Below are positions 32,641 to 42,957 of a DNA stretch of 64,000 nucleotides, one piece after another; within the stretch, counting starts at the first letter, position 1; every line of letters starts with the position of its first letter. A program made the translations under genes and the position numbers. The notes beneath the pieces are model-generated. The model was given only the letters and a program-made list of their open reading frames with translations. It had not been told where the DNA came from and ran no database searches. The DNA is from Pararhizobium mangrovi. Lineage in GTDB: Bacteria; Pseudomonadota; Alphaproteobacteria; Rhizobiales; Rhizobiaceae. The DNA is taken from positions 99,860 through 163,859 of the forward strand of contig NZ_VHLH01000006.1 in assembly GCF_006516965.1 (NCBI RefSeq). The letters run 5' to 3'.

Positions 32641-34314
32641 TCAAAGCTCGGTGACGAAGACGGTGACGACCGGTTTCTTGCCCCACGCGATCCGGGCGGC
32701 CGAGCGCACGCTGCGCCGAACGGCTTCGTGGACGGTCGCCGTATTGCGCCGCCGATTGCGGGGGATGCCTTCGATCGCCTCGACCGCGGCGTCGAGGAGG
32801 ATCTCCACCATCTCGTCGCCCTCGCCGTCGTAGACCGGCAGGCCGTTCGTCTCGATTTCCGGATCGCGCGCCAGCTCGTGCCCGCCGTCGAGAACGACGT
32901 TTACCGCCACGTGGCCGGCATAGGAGAGCTTGCGCCGTTCGACGACGCCGACCTCCTCGGCATCGCCGATGATCTTGCCGTCGCGGAAGATCCGACCACA
33001 GGGTGCGGTATCGACGATCTCGGGTTCGCCGGGCGCCAGGCGCAGCATTTCGCCGTTTCGCACGCGCGGCACGGCCATGCCGCCGACTTCGCGCCCGAGT
33101 GCGGCATGCGCCTCGAGATGCATCGGCTCGCCATGAACGGGCACGAGGATCTTCGGGCGGACCCATTCGTACATCTGCCGCAGTTCGCTGCGCCGCGGAT
33201 GACCGGAAACGTGAACAAGCGCGTCGGAATCAGAAACGATATGAATGCCCCGGTTCACGAGCGCGTTCTTGATCTCGCCGATCGCCTTTTCGTTGCCGGG
33301 GATGGTGCGCGAGGAGAAGACGACGGTATCGCCGGCGGCAAGCGCGACGTCGCGCATCTCGTCCCGGCTGACGCGCGCCAGCGCCGCGCGCGATTCGCCC
33401 TGGCTTCCCGTTAGCACCAGCACGACCTTGTCGCGCGGCAGGTAGCCGTATTCGGCCTCGTCGACGAAGGGTCCGATGTCGTCCATCAGGCCGACGTCGC
33501 GGGCCACGCCGACGACGCGCTTGATGGAATTGCCGACGAGGACAACTTCGCGGCCGGCCTTGGTCGCAGCCTGGATGACGGACCGGATCCGTCCGACATT
33601 GGAGGAAAAGCTCGTGACCGCGACCCGCGCCTTCGCGTTGGCGATGACGCCTTCGAGACCTTCGGCGACCTCCTGCTCGGAAGGCGAAACTCCCTCGCGC
33701 ATGGCGTTCGTCGAATCGCACATGAGGGCGAGCACGCCCTCGTCGCCGATTTCGCGGAAGCGATCGGCATTCGTCAGCGGACCGAGCGCCGGCGCGGCGT
33801 CGATCTTCCAGTCGCCGGAATGCAGGACGGTGCCGAGTGGCGTGCGAATGGCGAGCGAGGCGGGCTCGGGGATCGAGTGATTGACGGGCACGGCTTCGAT
33901 CTCGAAGGGTCCGACCGTGAAGCGCTCGCCCGCCCGATAGACCGTGACCGGGATCTGCGTCTCGCTCTTCTCGTAAGCCTGCTTGGCCTCCAGCATGCCG
34001 GCTGCGAACGGAGACGCATAGATCGGCACGTTCAGCCCGGGCCACAGATCGGCGAGCGCGCCGTAGTGATCCTCGTGGGCGTGGGTGATGACGATGCCCT
34101 TTAGGTTCGCCTTCTCCTCGGCCAGATAACTGATGTCCGGCAGGACGAGATCCACACCCGGAAGGTCGGGGCCGGGAAAGGTGACGCCGCAATCGACCAT
34201 GATCCATTCGCGCGCGCCCGGCCGACCGTAGCCGTAGAGCGCGAGGTTCATGCCGATCTCGCCGACGCCGCCGAGCGGCAGGAAGACGAGTTCTTCCGTT
34301 TCCCGATCGTTCAC
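32641..34314 (-). CDS. rnj: Ribonuclease J
   Basis: A 557-residue metallo-beta-lactamase/beta-CASP ribonuclease with 5'-exonuclease and endonuclease activity in RNA maturation and decay. The zinc motif is ITHAHEDHYGAL, further ligands are in HSGDWKIDAA and HVSGHPRR, and MCDSTNA is also conserved. It begins with GTG overlapping the birA stop (GTGA), so birA and rnj are translationally coupled. The C-terminal domain ends KKPVVTVFVTEL. Confidence 0.94.
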   Translation of the reverse strand: MNDRETEELVFLPLGGVGEIGMNLALYGYGRPGAREWIMVDCGVTFPGPDLPGVDLVLPDISYLAEEKANLKGIVITHAHEDHYGALADLWPGLNVPIYASPFAAGMLEAKQAYEKSETQIPVTVYRAGERFTVGPFEIEAVPVNHSIPEPASLAIRTPLGTVLHSGDWKIDAAPALGPLTNADRFREIGDEGVLALMCDSTNAMREGVSPSEQEVAEGLEGVIANAKARVAVTSFSSNVGRIRSVIQAATKAGREVVLVGNSIKRVVGVARDVGLMDDIGPFVDEAEYGYLPRDKVVLVLTGSQGESRAALARVSRDEMRDVALAAGDTVVFSSRTIPGNEKAIGEIKNALVNRGIHIVSDSDALVHVSGHPRRSELRQMYEWVRPKILVPVHGEPMHLEAHAALGREVGGMAVPRVRNGEMLRLAPGEPEIVDTAPCGRIFRDGKIIGDAEEVGVVERRKLSYAGHVAVNVVLDGGHELARDPEIETNGLPVYDGEGDEMVEILLDAAVEAIEGIPRNRRRNTATVHEAVRRSVRSAARIAWGKKPVVTVFVTEL

Positions 34315-35168
34315 TGAGTCTCCTTTTCATCGTCGCGTTTCGTCGCGACGGCACCGAAATGAACATCGCCTGCGGTTATACGGGTCCGCGTGCCGTCCGC
34401 CTGCCGCACGACGAAGCGACAATCCTCGTCGATCGTCTCGAACACGCCGCGAACGACCTCGCCGGGAAGCTGCACCGCCACTTCTCCGCCGATCCCCGTC
34501 GCACGCGCCAGCCAGCGTTCGCGGATACGCGCGAGCCCGCCCGGCGCATCCCAATCGCCGACCGTATCCAGCCAGGCATCCGACAGCGCCAGAAACACGT
34601 CTTCCGCATCATGCGCAAGCCCGAGCGAGGAAAGGTCCGTCGCCGGGTACGGCAGATCCTGCGGATGACTGACGACGTTGACGCCGATGCCGACGGCAGC
34701 GGCGTATCCGCCTTGCGCGAGGCCCGCCGTCTCGATGAGGATCCCGGCGAGCTTCGCACCGCCGAGGAGCACGTCGTTCGGCCATTTCAGCGATATCCGA
34801 GCAGGCTTGCCGGTGGGGCTCGCACCGTCGGCGCCGTCCATCGCCACGCGTACCGGACGCTCTTGCGGCAGCACCGCGTCGAGCGCTGCGGCGAGCGAAA
34901 GGCCGGCCACGAAACCGAGCATGGCGGTATGGGCGAGGTCGCGCTCGCCGGTGACAAGCAGGGTGGCGGCAAGATTGCCGCTTTCCGTCGCCCACGGGCG
35001 ACCCCGTCGTCCCCTGCCCGTTTCCTGGCGTCGCGAGACGACCCACAGGCGCCCCGGATCTCCCGCCTTGCCGCGCTCCAGCGCCTCGACGTTCGTCGAT
35101 CCGAGCGTCTCGAAGGCTGCGAGGCGGTAGCCGGCGCGCTCCGCGCCGGGCGAAAGGCGAAAGGCCAT
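34311..35168 (-). CDS. birA: Biotin--[acetyl-CoA-carboxylase] ligase
   Basis: A 285-residue biotin protein ligase that attaches biotin to acetyl-CoA carboxylase carrier and other carboxylases. The ATP/biotin site is in RQETGRGRRGRPW, the biotin-binding SLKWPNDVLLGGAKLAGIL follows, and the C-terminal domain ends near ITAGDVHFG. No N-terminal DNA-binding domain is present, so it is the enzyme-only class, not a repressor. Starts 4 bases after nuoN. Confidence 0.93.
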   Translation of the reverse strand: MAFRLSPGAERAGYRLAAFETLGSTNVEALERGKAGDPGRLWVVSRRQETGRGRRGRPWATESGNLAATLLVTGERDLAHTAMLGFVAGLSLAAALDAVLPQERPVRVAMDGADGASPTGKPARISLKWPNDVLLGGAKLAGILIETAGLAQGGYAAAVGIGVNVVSHPQDLPYPATDLSSLGLAHDAEDVFLALSDAWLDTVGDWDAPGGLARIRERWLARATGIGGEVAVQLPGEVVRGVFETIDEDCRFVVRQADGTRTRITAGDVHFGAVATKRDDEKETQ

Positions 35169-35172
35169 CGCC

Positions 35173-36615
35173 CTAGAAGAAGGTCTTGGCAGCCGTCGCC
35201 GCCGCCGTGCCGATCGGTCCGCCGATCAGCACGTAGCCGAGCGTGAAGAGCCCGGAAAGGCCGAAGACGAAGCGAAGCTCGCCGGCGGTCGGTACGAACT
35301 CGCCGGCCGGCTCGTCGAACCACATGATCTTGACGATGCGCAGATAGTAGTACGCGCCGACCACGGAAGCGAGCACGCCGATGACGGCAAGCACGTAGAG
35401 GTTCGCCTGGATCGCCGCCATGAAGACGAAGTACTTCCCGAAGAAGCCGGCAAGCGGCGGCACGCCGGCAAGCGAGAACATGAGTATCGTCAGGACGACT
35501 GCCATCAGCGGACGCGTGCTCGCGAGACCGGCGAGATCCTCGATGCGCTCGACATTGCCCTCCTCCCGGCGCCGCATGGCGAGGATGCAAGCGAAGGTGC
35601 CGAGGGTCATGACCATGTAGATCAGCATGTAGAGCACGACGCCGCGGACGCCGGCTTCCGTGCCGGCCGAAAGGCCGACGAGCGCATAGCCCATGTGGCT
35701 GATCGAGGAATAGGCCATCAGACGCTTGATGTTCGTCTGGCCGATCGCGGCGAAGGCGCCGAGCACCATGGAGGCGATCGAGATGAAGACGACGATCTGC
35801 TGCCAGTCGCTGGCGATCGGCTGGAACGCCTCGGAGACAATGCGCACCAGCATCGCCATGGCCGCGACCTTGGGTGCGGCGGCGAAGAAGGCCGTGACCG
35901 GCGTCGGCGCACCCTCGTAGACGTCCGGCGTCCACATGTGGAACGGAACGGCGGAGATCTTGAAGGCGATGCCGGCGAGCACGAAGACCAGCCCGAAGAC
36001 GAGGCCGAGCGAGCGCTGTTCACCACCGATGGCATGCGCGATCTGCGGGAACTCGACATGGCCGCTGAACCCGTAGACGAGCGAGGCGCCGTAAAGCAGC
36101 ATGCCGGAGGAAAGCGCGCCGAGGACGAAATACTTCAGCCCCGCCTCCGTCGAGCGCACGCTTTCGCGGTTGATCGCCGCGACGACGTAGAGCGCCAGCG
36201 ACTGCAGCTCGAGCCCGAGATAAAGCGAGATGAGGCTGTTCGCCGAGATCATGAGCATCATGCCGAGCGTGGCGATGACCAGCAGCACAGGGAACTCGAA
36301 CTTGTCGATCTGTTCGTTCTTGGCGTGGCCCACCGTCATGATCATGGCCATGATCGAGCCGAGAAGGACGAGCACCTTCATGTAGCGCGCGAAGGGATCG
36401 GCGAGAAACGCGCCGCCATAAGCTGGCCCCAGGCCGCCGATGACGACGAGCCAAAGGCCCGACATGATCAGCACGGCGACGGCGAGCCCCGTGACCAGCG
36501 TGTTCGATTCGCTGGAAGTGAAAACGCCTACCATCAGGAGCGCCAACGCCCCCACGGCCAGAATGATTTCCGGCATAGAGAGCTGCAGGCTAGTCGAGAG
36601 GATGTCAGCGGTCAT
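35173..36615 (-). CDS. nuoN: NADH-quinone oxidoreductase subunit N
   Basis: A 480-residue antiporter-like membrane subunit of complex I with about 14 helices, one of three proton channels. The central lysine-bearing helices are visible as [16 protein letters not shown] and [19 protein letters not shown]. Last gene of the nuo operon, 19 bases after nuoM, and followed by birA. Confidence 0.95.
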   Translation of the reverse strand: MTADILSTSLQLSMPEIILAVGALALLMVGVFTSSESNTLVTGLAVAVLIMSGLWLVVIGGLGPAYGGAFLADPFARYMKVLVLLGSIMAMIMTVGHAKNEQIDKFEFPVLLVIATLGMMLMISANSLISLYLGLELQSLALYVVAAINRESVRSTEAGLKYFVLGALSSGMLLYGASLVYGFSGHVEFPQIAHAIGGEQRSLGLVFGLVFVLAGIAFKISAVPFHMWTPDVYEGAPTPVTAFFAAAPKVAAMAMLVRIVSEAFQPIASDWQQIVVFISIASMVLGAFAAIGQTNIKRLMAYSSISHMGYALVGLSAGTEAGVRGVVLYMLIYMVMTLGTFACILAMRRREEGNVERIEDLAGLASTRPLMAVVLTILMFSLAGVPPLAGFFGKYFVFMAAIQANLYVLAVIGVLASVVGAYYYLRIVKIMWFDEPAGEFVPTAGELRFVFGLSGLFTLGYVLIGGPIGTAAATAAKTFF

Positions 36616-36634
36616 TGTGCGAACCGTCCCGTAA

Positions 36635-38146
36635 TCACTTGATGCTCGTGGCGACGTCGTGCGCCGACTGGAGCGCGGCCTGATAATGGTTCACCAGCTG
36701 GTCGACCGAAGCAGCCGTCACGTTGAAGACCGGTGTCGGGTAGACGCCGAAGAAGATGACCAGCGCGATCAGCGGATAGAGGATGACCCGCTCGCGCGTC
36801 GTCAGGTCCAGCATCGACTTCAGCGTCTCCTTTTCGAGCGCGCCGAAGATGACCCGGCGATAGAGCCAGAGCGCGTAGCAGGCCGAAAGGATGACGCCGG
36901 TGGTGGCGAAGAAGGCGACCCAAGTGTTGACCTGGAACACGCCGATCAGCGTCAGGAACTCCCCGACGAAGCCCGACGTGCCCGGAAGGCCGACATTCGC
37001 CATGGTGAAGACCATCAGGGCCATGGCGTATTTCGGCATGTTGTTCACGAGCCCGCCATAGGCGGCGATCTCGCGGGTGTGCAGCCGGTCGTAGATGACG
37101 CCGACGCACAGGAAGAGCGCGCCGGAGACGAGCCCGTGCGAAAGCATCTGGAAGATGCCGCCCTGCACGCCCTGCACGTTCGCTGCGAAGATGCCCATCG
37201 TCACGTAGCCCATGTGGGCGACCGAGGAATAGGCGATCAGCTTCTTGATGTCCTGCTGCATCAGCGCGACGAGCGACGTGTACATGATCGCCATCACCGA
37301 CAGGGTGAAGACGAACGGCGCGAGCTCGTTCGAGGCGATCGGGAACATCGGCAGCGAGAAGCGCAGGAAGCCGTAGCCGCCGAGCTTCAGCAGGATGCCG
37401 GCGAGAATGACGGAACCCGCCGTCGGGGCCTCGACGTGCGCGTCCGGCAGCCAGGTGTGGACGGGCCACATCGGCATCTTCACCGCGAAGGAGGCGAAGA
37501 AGGCGAGCCACAACCATGTCTGCATCGAGGCCGGGAACTGATGGTTCAGGAGCTCGGGGATCGAGGTGGTGCCGGCATCCCAGTACATCGCCATGATGGC
37601 GAGCAGCATCAGCACCGAACCGAGGAAGGTGAAGAGGAAGAACTTGAACGAGGCGTAGACGCGCCGCGGCCCGCCCCACACGCCGATGATGATGAACATC
37701 GGAATGAGGCCCGCCTCGAAGAAGATGTAGAAGAGCACGATGTCGAGCGCGCAGAAGACGCCGATCATCATCGATTCGAGAAGCAGGAAGGCGACCATGT
37801 AGGCCTTCACGCGCTTCTGCACCGACTCCCAGCTCGCCAGGACGCACAGCGGCATCAGGAACGTCGTCAGGATGACGAACAGCATCGAAATGCCGTCGAC
37901 GCCCATGTGGTAGGAAATGCCGGTGTCCAGCCAGGCGCTGTTCTCCACCATCTGGAAGCCGGCTTCGTTCGTGTTGAAGCCGACCCAGACGAGCAGCGAC
38001 AGCACGAAGGTGAACCCGGTCGTCAGCAGCGCCACGTTGCGGATGTTGCGCCGGCCGATCTCGTTGTCGTCACGGATCGCGAGGATCAGCGCGGCACCGA
38101 CGAGCGGCAGGAACGTGACCGTTGAGAGGATCGGCCAATCGGTCAT
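36635..38146 (-). CDS. nuoM: NADH-quinone oxidoreductase subunit M
   Basis: A 503-residue antiporter-like subunit of complex I. Key segments are the glutamate helix ([15 protein letters not shown]), [20 protein letters not shown] and [15 protein letters not shown]. Coupled to nuoL by a 4-base overlap (ATGA). Confidence 0.96.
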   Translation of the reverse strand: MTDWPILSTVTFLPLVGAALILAIRDDNEIGRRNIRNVALLTTGFTFVLSLLVWVGFNTNEAGFQMVENSAWLDTGISYHMGVDGISMLFVILTTFLMPLCVLASWESVQKRVKAYMVAFLLLESMMIGVFCALDIVLFYIFFEAGLIPMFIIIGVWGGPRRVYASFKFFLFTFLGSVLMLLAIMAMYWDAGTTSIPELLNHQFPASMQTWLWLAFFASFAVKMPMWPVHTWLPDAHVEAPTAGSVILAGILLKLGGYGFLRFSLPMFPIASNELAPFVFTLSVMAIMYTSLVALMQQDIKKLIAYSSVAHMGYVTMGIFAANVQGVQGGIFQMLSHGLVSGALFLCVGVIYDRLHTREIAAYGGLVNNMPKYAMALMVFTMANVGLPGTSGFVGEFLTLIGVFQVNTWVAFFATTGVILSACYALWLYRRVIFGALEKETLKSMLDLTTRERVILYPLIALVIFFGVYPTPVFNVTAASVDQLVNHYQAALQSAHDVATSIK

Positions 38147-40122
38147 TGGATGGCACTCCCGAACATCATCCAGGTTACGAGCGCGGCGACGCCGATCAGC
38201 ATGGCGAAGGCGTAATGATAGAGGTAGCCCGACTGCAGCTTGACGACGCGGCCGGTGATATCCTGGACGCGGGCGGCGACGCCGTCCGGCCCATAGTGGT
38301 CGATCGTCGCTCCGTCACCCTGCTTCCACAGAAACGTTCCAAGGCGCTTGACCGGACGAACGAACAGGAAGTCGTAGAGCTCGTCGATATACCACTTGTT
38401 GAGCAGGAAGCGGTGAAGCCCCCAGAACTGCTCGGCCGTACGCCGCGGCGTCTCGGGCGAGCGGATGTAGAAGTACCAGGCGACGACGAAGCCGATGGCC
38501 ATGGCGAGGAAGGGCATCAGGCTCGCCCATTCAGGAATGTTCTCGTAGGTCTCGACGAGATGGTTCGCCGGTAGCGTGAACAGCGAGCCCTTCCAGAATT
38601 CCTCGTAGTGATGGCCGAAGAAGAACCCCTTGAAGATCATGCCCGCGAAGAGCGCGCCGATCGACAGCACGTAGAGCGGAACGAGCATGACGTTCGGCGA
38701 TTCATGGACGTGATGCATCACGTCCGCCGAGGCGCGCGGCTTGCCGTGGAACGTCATGAAGATCAGGCGCCACGAATAGAAGCTCGTCAGGATCGCAGCG
38801 ATGACGAGCATCCAGAAGGCGAAGCCGGCGAGCGGCGTATCGGCCATCAGCGACGCTTCGATGATCGCGTCCTTGGAAATGAACCCGGCCGTGCCGATGA
38901 GCGTGAAGGGAATGCCGAAACCCGTCAACGCCAGCGTGCCGATGACCATCGTCCAGTAGGTCTTCGGGATGTGCTTGCGAAGCCCGCCCATGCGCCGCAT
39001 GTCCTGCTCGTCGTGAACGGCGTGGATCACCGAGCCGGCGCACAGAAAGAGCAGCGCCTTGAAGAAGGCATGCGTGAAGAGGTGGAAGATGCCCGCCCCG
39101 TATGCGCCGACGCCCATGGCCGCGAACATGTAGCCGAGCTGAGAGCAGGTCGAATAGGCGATGACGCGCTTGATGTCGGTCTGCACGAGCCCGATCGTCG
39201 CGGCGAAGAAGGCCGTGAACGAGCCGACGATCGTGATGAATTCGAGGGCGACCGGCGCCTGCTCGAAGAGCGGAGACATGCGCGCTACGAGGAAGACGCC
39301 CGCCGTCACCATCGTCGCCGCATGGATCAGCGCGGAGACCGGCGTCGGCCCTTCCATGGCGTCCGGCAGCCAAGTGTGCAGAAGGAACTGTGCCGACTTG
39401 CCCATGGCGCCCATGAAGAGGAGCAGACAGGTACCCGTCAGCGCACCCTGGCGGGAGAGCTCGAGCCCGAAAAGATTGATGACCGGCTCGCCATTGCCCC
39501 CGTTCAGGAAGTCGGGCGCGTTGGCGAAGATCGTGTCGAAGCTGATCGACCCGAAGAGCACGAAGACGGCGAAGATGCCGAGCGCGAAGCCGAAATCGCC
39601 GACGCGGTTGACGATGAAGGCCTTCATGGCCGCCGCGCACGCGGAGGGGCGCTTGTACCAGAAGCCGATCAGCAGATAGGAGGCCAGCCCGACGCCTTCC
39701 CAGCCGAAGAACATCTGCAGGAGATTGTTCGACGTCACCAGCATCAGCATGGCGAAGGAAAACAGCGACAGGTAGGAAAAGAAGCGCTGCTTGTGCGGAT
39801 CGTCGTGCATGTAGCCGATCGAATAGACGTGGACCAGCGTCGAGACGGTGGTGACGACGACGAGCATCACGGTCGTGAGCGTATCGATCCTCAGCTGCCA
39901 GTTCACCTGAAGGTCGCCGGACGTCATCCAGCGCATGACCTCCACATGGAACCCTTCGCCGCCGCCGAAGCCCATGGAGATGAAGGCGATCCACGAGAGG
40001 ACCGCGCTGACGCCCATGAAGCCGCAGGTGATGTATTCGGCGTTCTTCGCGCCGACCGAGCGGCCGAAGAGCCCGGCCACGATGGCGCCGATCAGCGGGA
40101 GGAAAACGATAGCGATATACAT
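38143..40122 (-). CDS. nuoL: NADH-quinone oxidoreductase subunit L
   Basis: A 659-residue distal antiporter-like subunit of complex I, with about 16 helices and the long amphipathic lateral helix near the C-terminus ([19 protein letters not shown]). The core motif is [20 protein letters not shown] followed by [16 protein letters not shown]. It starts 6 bases after nuoK. Confidence 0.96.
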   Translation of the reverse strand: MYIAIVFLPLIGAIVAGLFGRSVGAKNAEYITCGFMGVSAVLSWIAFISMGFGGGEGFHVEVMRWMTSGDLQVNWQLRIDTLTTVMLVVVTTVSTLVHVYSIGYMHDDPHKQRFFSYLSLFSFAMLMLVTSNNLLQMFFGWEGVGLASYLLIGFWYKRPSACAAAMKAFIVNRVGDFGFALGIFAVFVLFGSISFDTIFANAPDFLNGGNGEPVINLFGLELSRQGALTGTCLLLFMGAMGKSAQFLLHTWLPDAMEGPTPVSALIHAATMVTAGVFLVARMSPLFEQAPVALEFITIVGSFTAFFAATIGLVQTDIKRVIAYSTCSQLGYMFAAMGVGAYGAGIFHLFTHAFFKALLFLCAGSVIHAVHDEQDMRRMGGLRKHIPKTYWTMVIGTLALTGFGIPFTLIGTAGFISKDAIIEASLMADTPLAGFAFWMLVIAAILTSFYSWRLIFMTFHGKPRASADVMHHVHESPNVMLVPLYVLSIGALFAGMIFKGFFFGHHYEEFWKGSLFTLPANHLVETYENIPEWASLMPFLAMAIGFVVAWYFYIRSPETPRRTAEQFWGLHRFLLNKWYIDELYDFLFVRPVKRLGTFLWKQGDGATIDHYGPDGVAARVQDITGRVVKLQSGYLYHYAFAMLIGVAALVTWMMFGSAIQ

Positions 40123-40128
40123 GCCGGA

Positions 40129-40437
40129 TCAGCCCTTCATCGTGTTGACGTCTTCGACGGCAATCGATCCGCGGTTTCGGTAGAATACGACGAGAATGGC
40201 GAGCCCGATCGCAGCTTCGGCGGCCGCCACCGTGAGGATGAACAGCGCGAAGATCTGGCCGACCATGTCGTTGAGGTAGGCCGAGAAGGCCACCATGTTG
40301 ATGTTGACGGCAAGCAGGATGAGCTCGATCGACATCAGGATGACGATGATGTTCTTCCGGTTGAGGAAGATCCCGAAGATGCCGAGCGTGAACAGGATGG
40401 CGCCGACGGTCAGATAGTGCGCGAGTCCGATTTCCAT
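40129..40437 (-). CDS. nuoK: NADH-quinone oxidoreductase subunit K
   Basis: A 102-residue, three-helix complex I subunit. Conserved glutamates of the proton path lie in [16 protein letters not shown] and [14 protein letters not shown]. The start [16 protein letters not shown] is canonical. Between nuoJ and nuoL. Confidence 0.95.
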   Translation of the reverse strand: MEIGLAHYLTVGAILFTLGIFGIFLNRKNIIVILMSIELILLAVNINMVAFSAYLNDMVGQIFALFILTVAAAEAAIGLAILVVFYRNRGSIAVEDVNTMKG

Positions 40438-40460
40438 GGGTCTCTCCGAACGCGTGAGCC

Positions 40461-41075
40461 TTAGATGCCCTGCCCGGGCTTGACGGTCCGGGTTTCGACG
40501 GCGGTTTGCGGGTTACGGGCCACCTGCGTGGCGATGTCCTGGCGTTTGACGCTGCGATTGTGCTGCAGCGTCAGCACGATGGCGCCGATCATCGCGACGA
40601 GCAGCACCATGCCGGCGATCTGGAAGAAGTAGACGTAGTCCGTATAGAGCAGATCGCCGAGCGCGGCGGTGTTGGAGCGCACCGCGAAGTCGGGAATGGG
40701 GACGCCGACGTTCTGCGCGACCTGCGGCGAGACGAAGCTGCCGCCGAGCACGACGATGAGTTCCGCCAAGAGGATGACGCCGACGAGTGCGCCGATCGGC
40801 GCGTATTCGAGCACGCCGGAGCGTATCCGGCCGAGGTCGATGTCGAGCATCATGACGACGAACAGGAAGAGCACGGCAACGGCGCCGACATAGACGACGA
40901 GCAGGATCATCGCCAGGAACTCGGCACCGGCGAGCAGGAACAGCCCGGCCGCGTTGAAGAAGGTCAGGATGAGAAACAACACCGAATGAACGGGATTGCG
41001 CGAGGCGACGACCATGAAGGCCGAGGCGATCGCCACGAAGGCGAAGATATAGAAGAACAGAGCCTGAAGACCCAT
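40461..41075 (-). CDS. nuoJ: NADH-quinone oxidoreductase subunit J
   Basis: A 204-residue, five-helix membrane subunit of complex I. The start [16 protein letters not shown] at 41073-41075 is the family N-terminus, so a 23-residue in-frame extension is rejected. The flexible third helix reads [22 protein letters not shown] 140-base gap separates it from nuoI, unlike the tight junctions on either side. Confidence 0.95.
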   Translation of the reverse strand: MGLQALFFYIFAFVAIASAFMVVASRNPVHSVLFLILTFFNAAGLFLLAGAEFLAMILLVVYVGAVAVLFLFVVMMLDIDLGRIRSGVLEYAPIGALVGVILLAELIVVLGGSFVSPQVAQNVGVPIPDFAVRSNTAALGDLLYTDYVYFFQIAGMVLLVAMIGAIVLTLQHNRSVKRQDIATQVARNPQTAVETRTVKPGQGI

Positions 41076-41215
41076 GAAGGCTGCCTTTTTGTCTCTAACC
41101 CCGAGAAGCGGCGGCGTTGCACCGTCGCAAGACGACACGCGCAATCCGGTCCCCCGACCGCTTTAGTCGTTATTCATTGGCAGGGTCGGCGTTCCGGCCC
41201 CTCGCGCCCCTCCGA

Positions 41216-41707
41216 TTAGCGGTAGGGCGCGTCGATGGCAATGTTCTGCGCGATCTCGCGCTCCCACCGGTCCCCGTTGGCGATGAGCTTGTCCTTGTCG
41301 TAGTACAGCTCTTCGCGGGTCTCGGTGGCGTATTCGAAGTTCGGCCCCTCGACGATCGCGTCGACCGGGCAGGCTTCCTGGCAGAAGCCGCAATAGATGC
41401 ACTTCACCATGTCGATATCGTAGCGCACCGTGCGGCGCGTGCCGTCGTTACGCCGCGGCCCGGCCTCGATGGTGATCGCCTGCGCGGGACAGATCGCCTC
41501 GCACAGCTTGCAGGCGATGCAGCGCTCCTGCCCGTTCGGATACCGGCGAAGCGCATGCTCGCCTCGGAAGCGAGCACTGACGGCCCCCTTCTCGAAGGGG
41601 TAGTTCAGCGTCGCCTTCGGCTTGAAGAAATACCGCATCGAAAGCTTCACCGCCCCGAGGAACTCCCTCAGGAACAGCGCATTGGCGGCCTGGGACAATC
41701 CGGCCAT
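41216..41707 (-). CDS. nuoI: NADH-quinone oxidoreductase subunit I
   Basis: A 163-residue ferredoxin-like subunit with two [4Fe-4S] clusters: [12 protein letters not shown] and [12 protein letters not shown]. It relays electrons to the terminal cluster in NuoB. ATG at 41705-41707 shares its A with the stop of the small upstream membrane gene (TGATG); a GTG one codon earlier is possible. GGAGG lies a few bases upstream. Confidence 0.96.
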   Translation of the reverse strand: MAGLSQAANALFLREFLGAVKLSMRYFFKPKATLNYPFEKGAVSARFRGEHALRRYPNGQERCIACKLCEAICPAQAITIEAGPRRNDGTRRTVRYDIDMVKCIYCGFCQEACPVDAIVEGPNFEYATETREELYYDKDKLIANGDRWEREIAQNIAIDAPYR

Positions 41708-41898
41708 CACGAACCTCCAATCGCATCGGCCACGAACCAGCCGACGATGGGAAAAAGAATCAGTTGCACGGCGCCGACGACGGTCAGCGCCTTCTTTGTT
41801 TCAGGCAGATCGACCCGCCGCGACAGCACGCGCAGGAAGATCGCCTCGCCCAGCGCCACGACGAGCCCGAGGACCGCGCCGAGGACGGGCAAGGACAT
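41707..41898 (-). CDS. Small two-helix membrane protein between nuoH and nuoI, 63 aa
   Basis: A 63-residue protein with two hydrophobic segments ([20 protein letters not shown] and [19 protein letters not shown]) joined by a basic loop ([15 protein letters not shown]). Both junctions are TGATG: its start shares a base with the nuoH stop and its stop shares a base with the nuoI start. It must therefore be translated with complex I. I know no named family. A possible accessory subunit or assembly factor of complex I, by position only. Confidence 0.75.
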   Translation of the reverse strand: MSLPVLGAVLGLVVALGEAIFLRVLSRRVDLPETKKALTVVGAVQLILFPIVGWFVADAIGGS

Positions 41899-42941
41899 CA
41901 GGCCCACCCCGTCAGCTTCAGTACGAACGCGACGACGACGACGGAAGCAAGCGAGATCGGCAGGAAGACCTTCCAGCCGAGCCGCATGAGCTGGTCGTAG
42001 CGGTAGCGCGGCACGAAAGCCTTCACGAGCGCGAACATGAAGAAGACGAAGCAGACCTTGAGCACGAACCAGATGACGCCCGGCACCCAGTTCAAGACGG
42101 CGACGTCGAGCGGCGGCAGCCAGCCGCCGAGGAAGAGGATCGTCGTCAGCGAGCACAGAAGCATGATCGCCGCGTACTCGCCGAGCATGAACATCATGAA
42201 CGGCATCGACGAATATTCGACCATGTAGCCCGCGACGAGCTCCGACTCCGCTTCCGGCAGATCGAAGGGCGGACGGTTCGTCTCCGCAAGCGAGGAGATG
42301 AAGAAGACGATGAACATCGGGAACAGCGCCAGCCAGTTCCAGTCGAGCAGCGAGTTCGGCAAGCCGAGCATTGTGCCGAGCCCGTCGCGCTGGGAAAGGA
42401 CGATGTCGGAAAGGTTCAGCGATCCGACGGTCAGAAGCACCGTGACGATGACGAAGCCGATCGAGACTTCGTAAGAGACCATCTGCGCCGCTGAACGCAG
42501 CGCGCCCAGGAAGGGATATTTGGAGTTCGACGCCCAGCCGGCCATGATGACGCCGTACACTTCGAGCGTGGAGATCGCGAAGATGTAGAGGATGCCCACA
42601 TTGATGTTGGCGATCGCCCAGCCCTGGTTCAGCGGAATGACCGCCCAGGTCGCGAGCGCCAGCGTGACGGCGACGAGCGGCGCCAGCAGGAAGATGCCCT
42701 TGTTGGCGCCGGCCGGGATGATCGGCTCCTTGAGCGCGAGCTTTAACAGGTCGGCGAAGGACTGGAAGAGGCCGAATGGGCCGACGACGTTCGGTCCGCG
42801 GCGAAGCTGGACGGCTGCCCAGATCTTGCGGTCGGCCAGCAGCGCATAGGCGATGAAGAGCAGCAGGCAGACGAGCAGAAGCAGCGTCTCGCCGATCATC
42901 AGAAGCGTCGGCAGCACATATGTCGAGAAGAAACCGTCCAT
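41898..42941 (-). CDS. nuoH: NADH-quinone oxidoreductase subunit H
   Basis: A 347-residue, eight-helix subunit that forms part of the quinone chamber of complex I. Family marks are [19 protein letters not shown] near residue 35, the first-loop [11 protein letters not shown], and the charged loop [20 protein letters not shown]. Lies 16 bases after nuoG. Confidence 0.96.
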   Translation of the reverse strand: MDGFFSTYVLPTLLMIGETLLLLVCLLLFIAYALLADRKIWAAVQLRRGPNVVGPFGLFQSFADLLKLALKEPIIPAGANKGIFLLAPLVAVTLALATWAVIPLNQGWAIANINVGILYIFAISTLEVYGVIMAGWASNSKYPFLGALRSAAQMVSYEVSIGFVIVTVLLTVGSLNLSDIVLSQRDGLGTMLGLPNSLLDWNWLALFPMFIVFFISSLAETNRPPFDLPEAESELVAGYMVEYSSMPFMMFMLGEYAAIMLLCSLTTILFLGGWLPPLDVAVLNWVPGVIWFVLKVCFVFFMFALVKAFVPRYRYDQLMRLGWKVFLPISLASVVVVAFVLKLTGWA

Positions 42942-42957
42942 GGTGCGCTGTCAGTCC

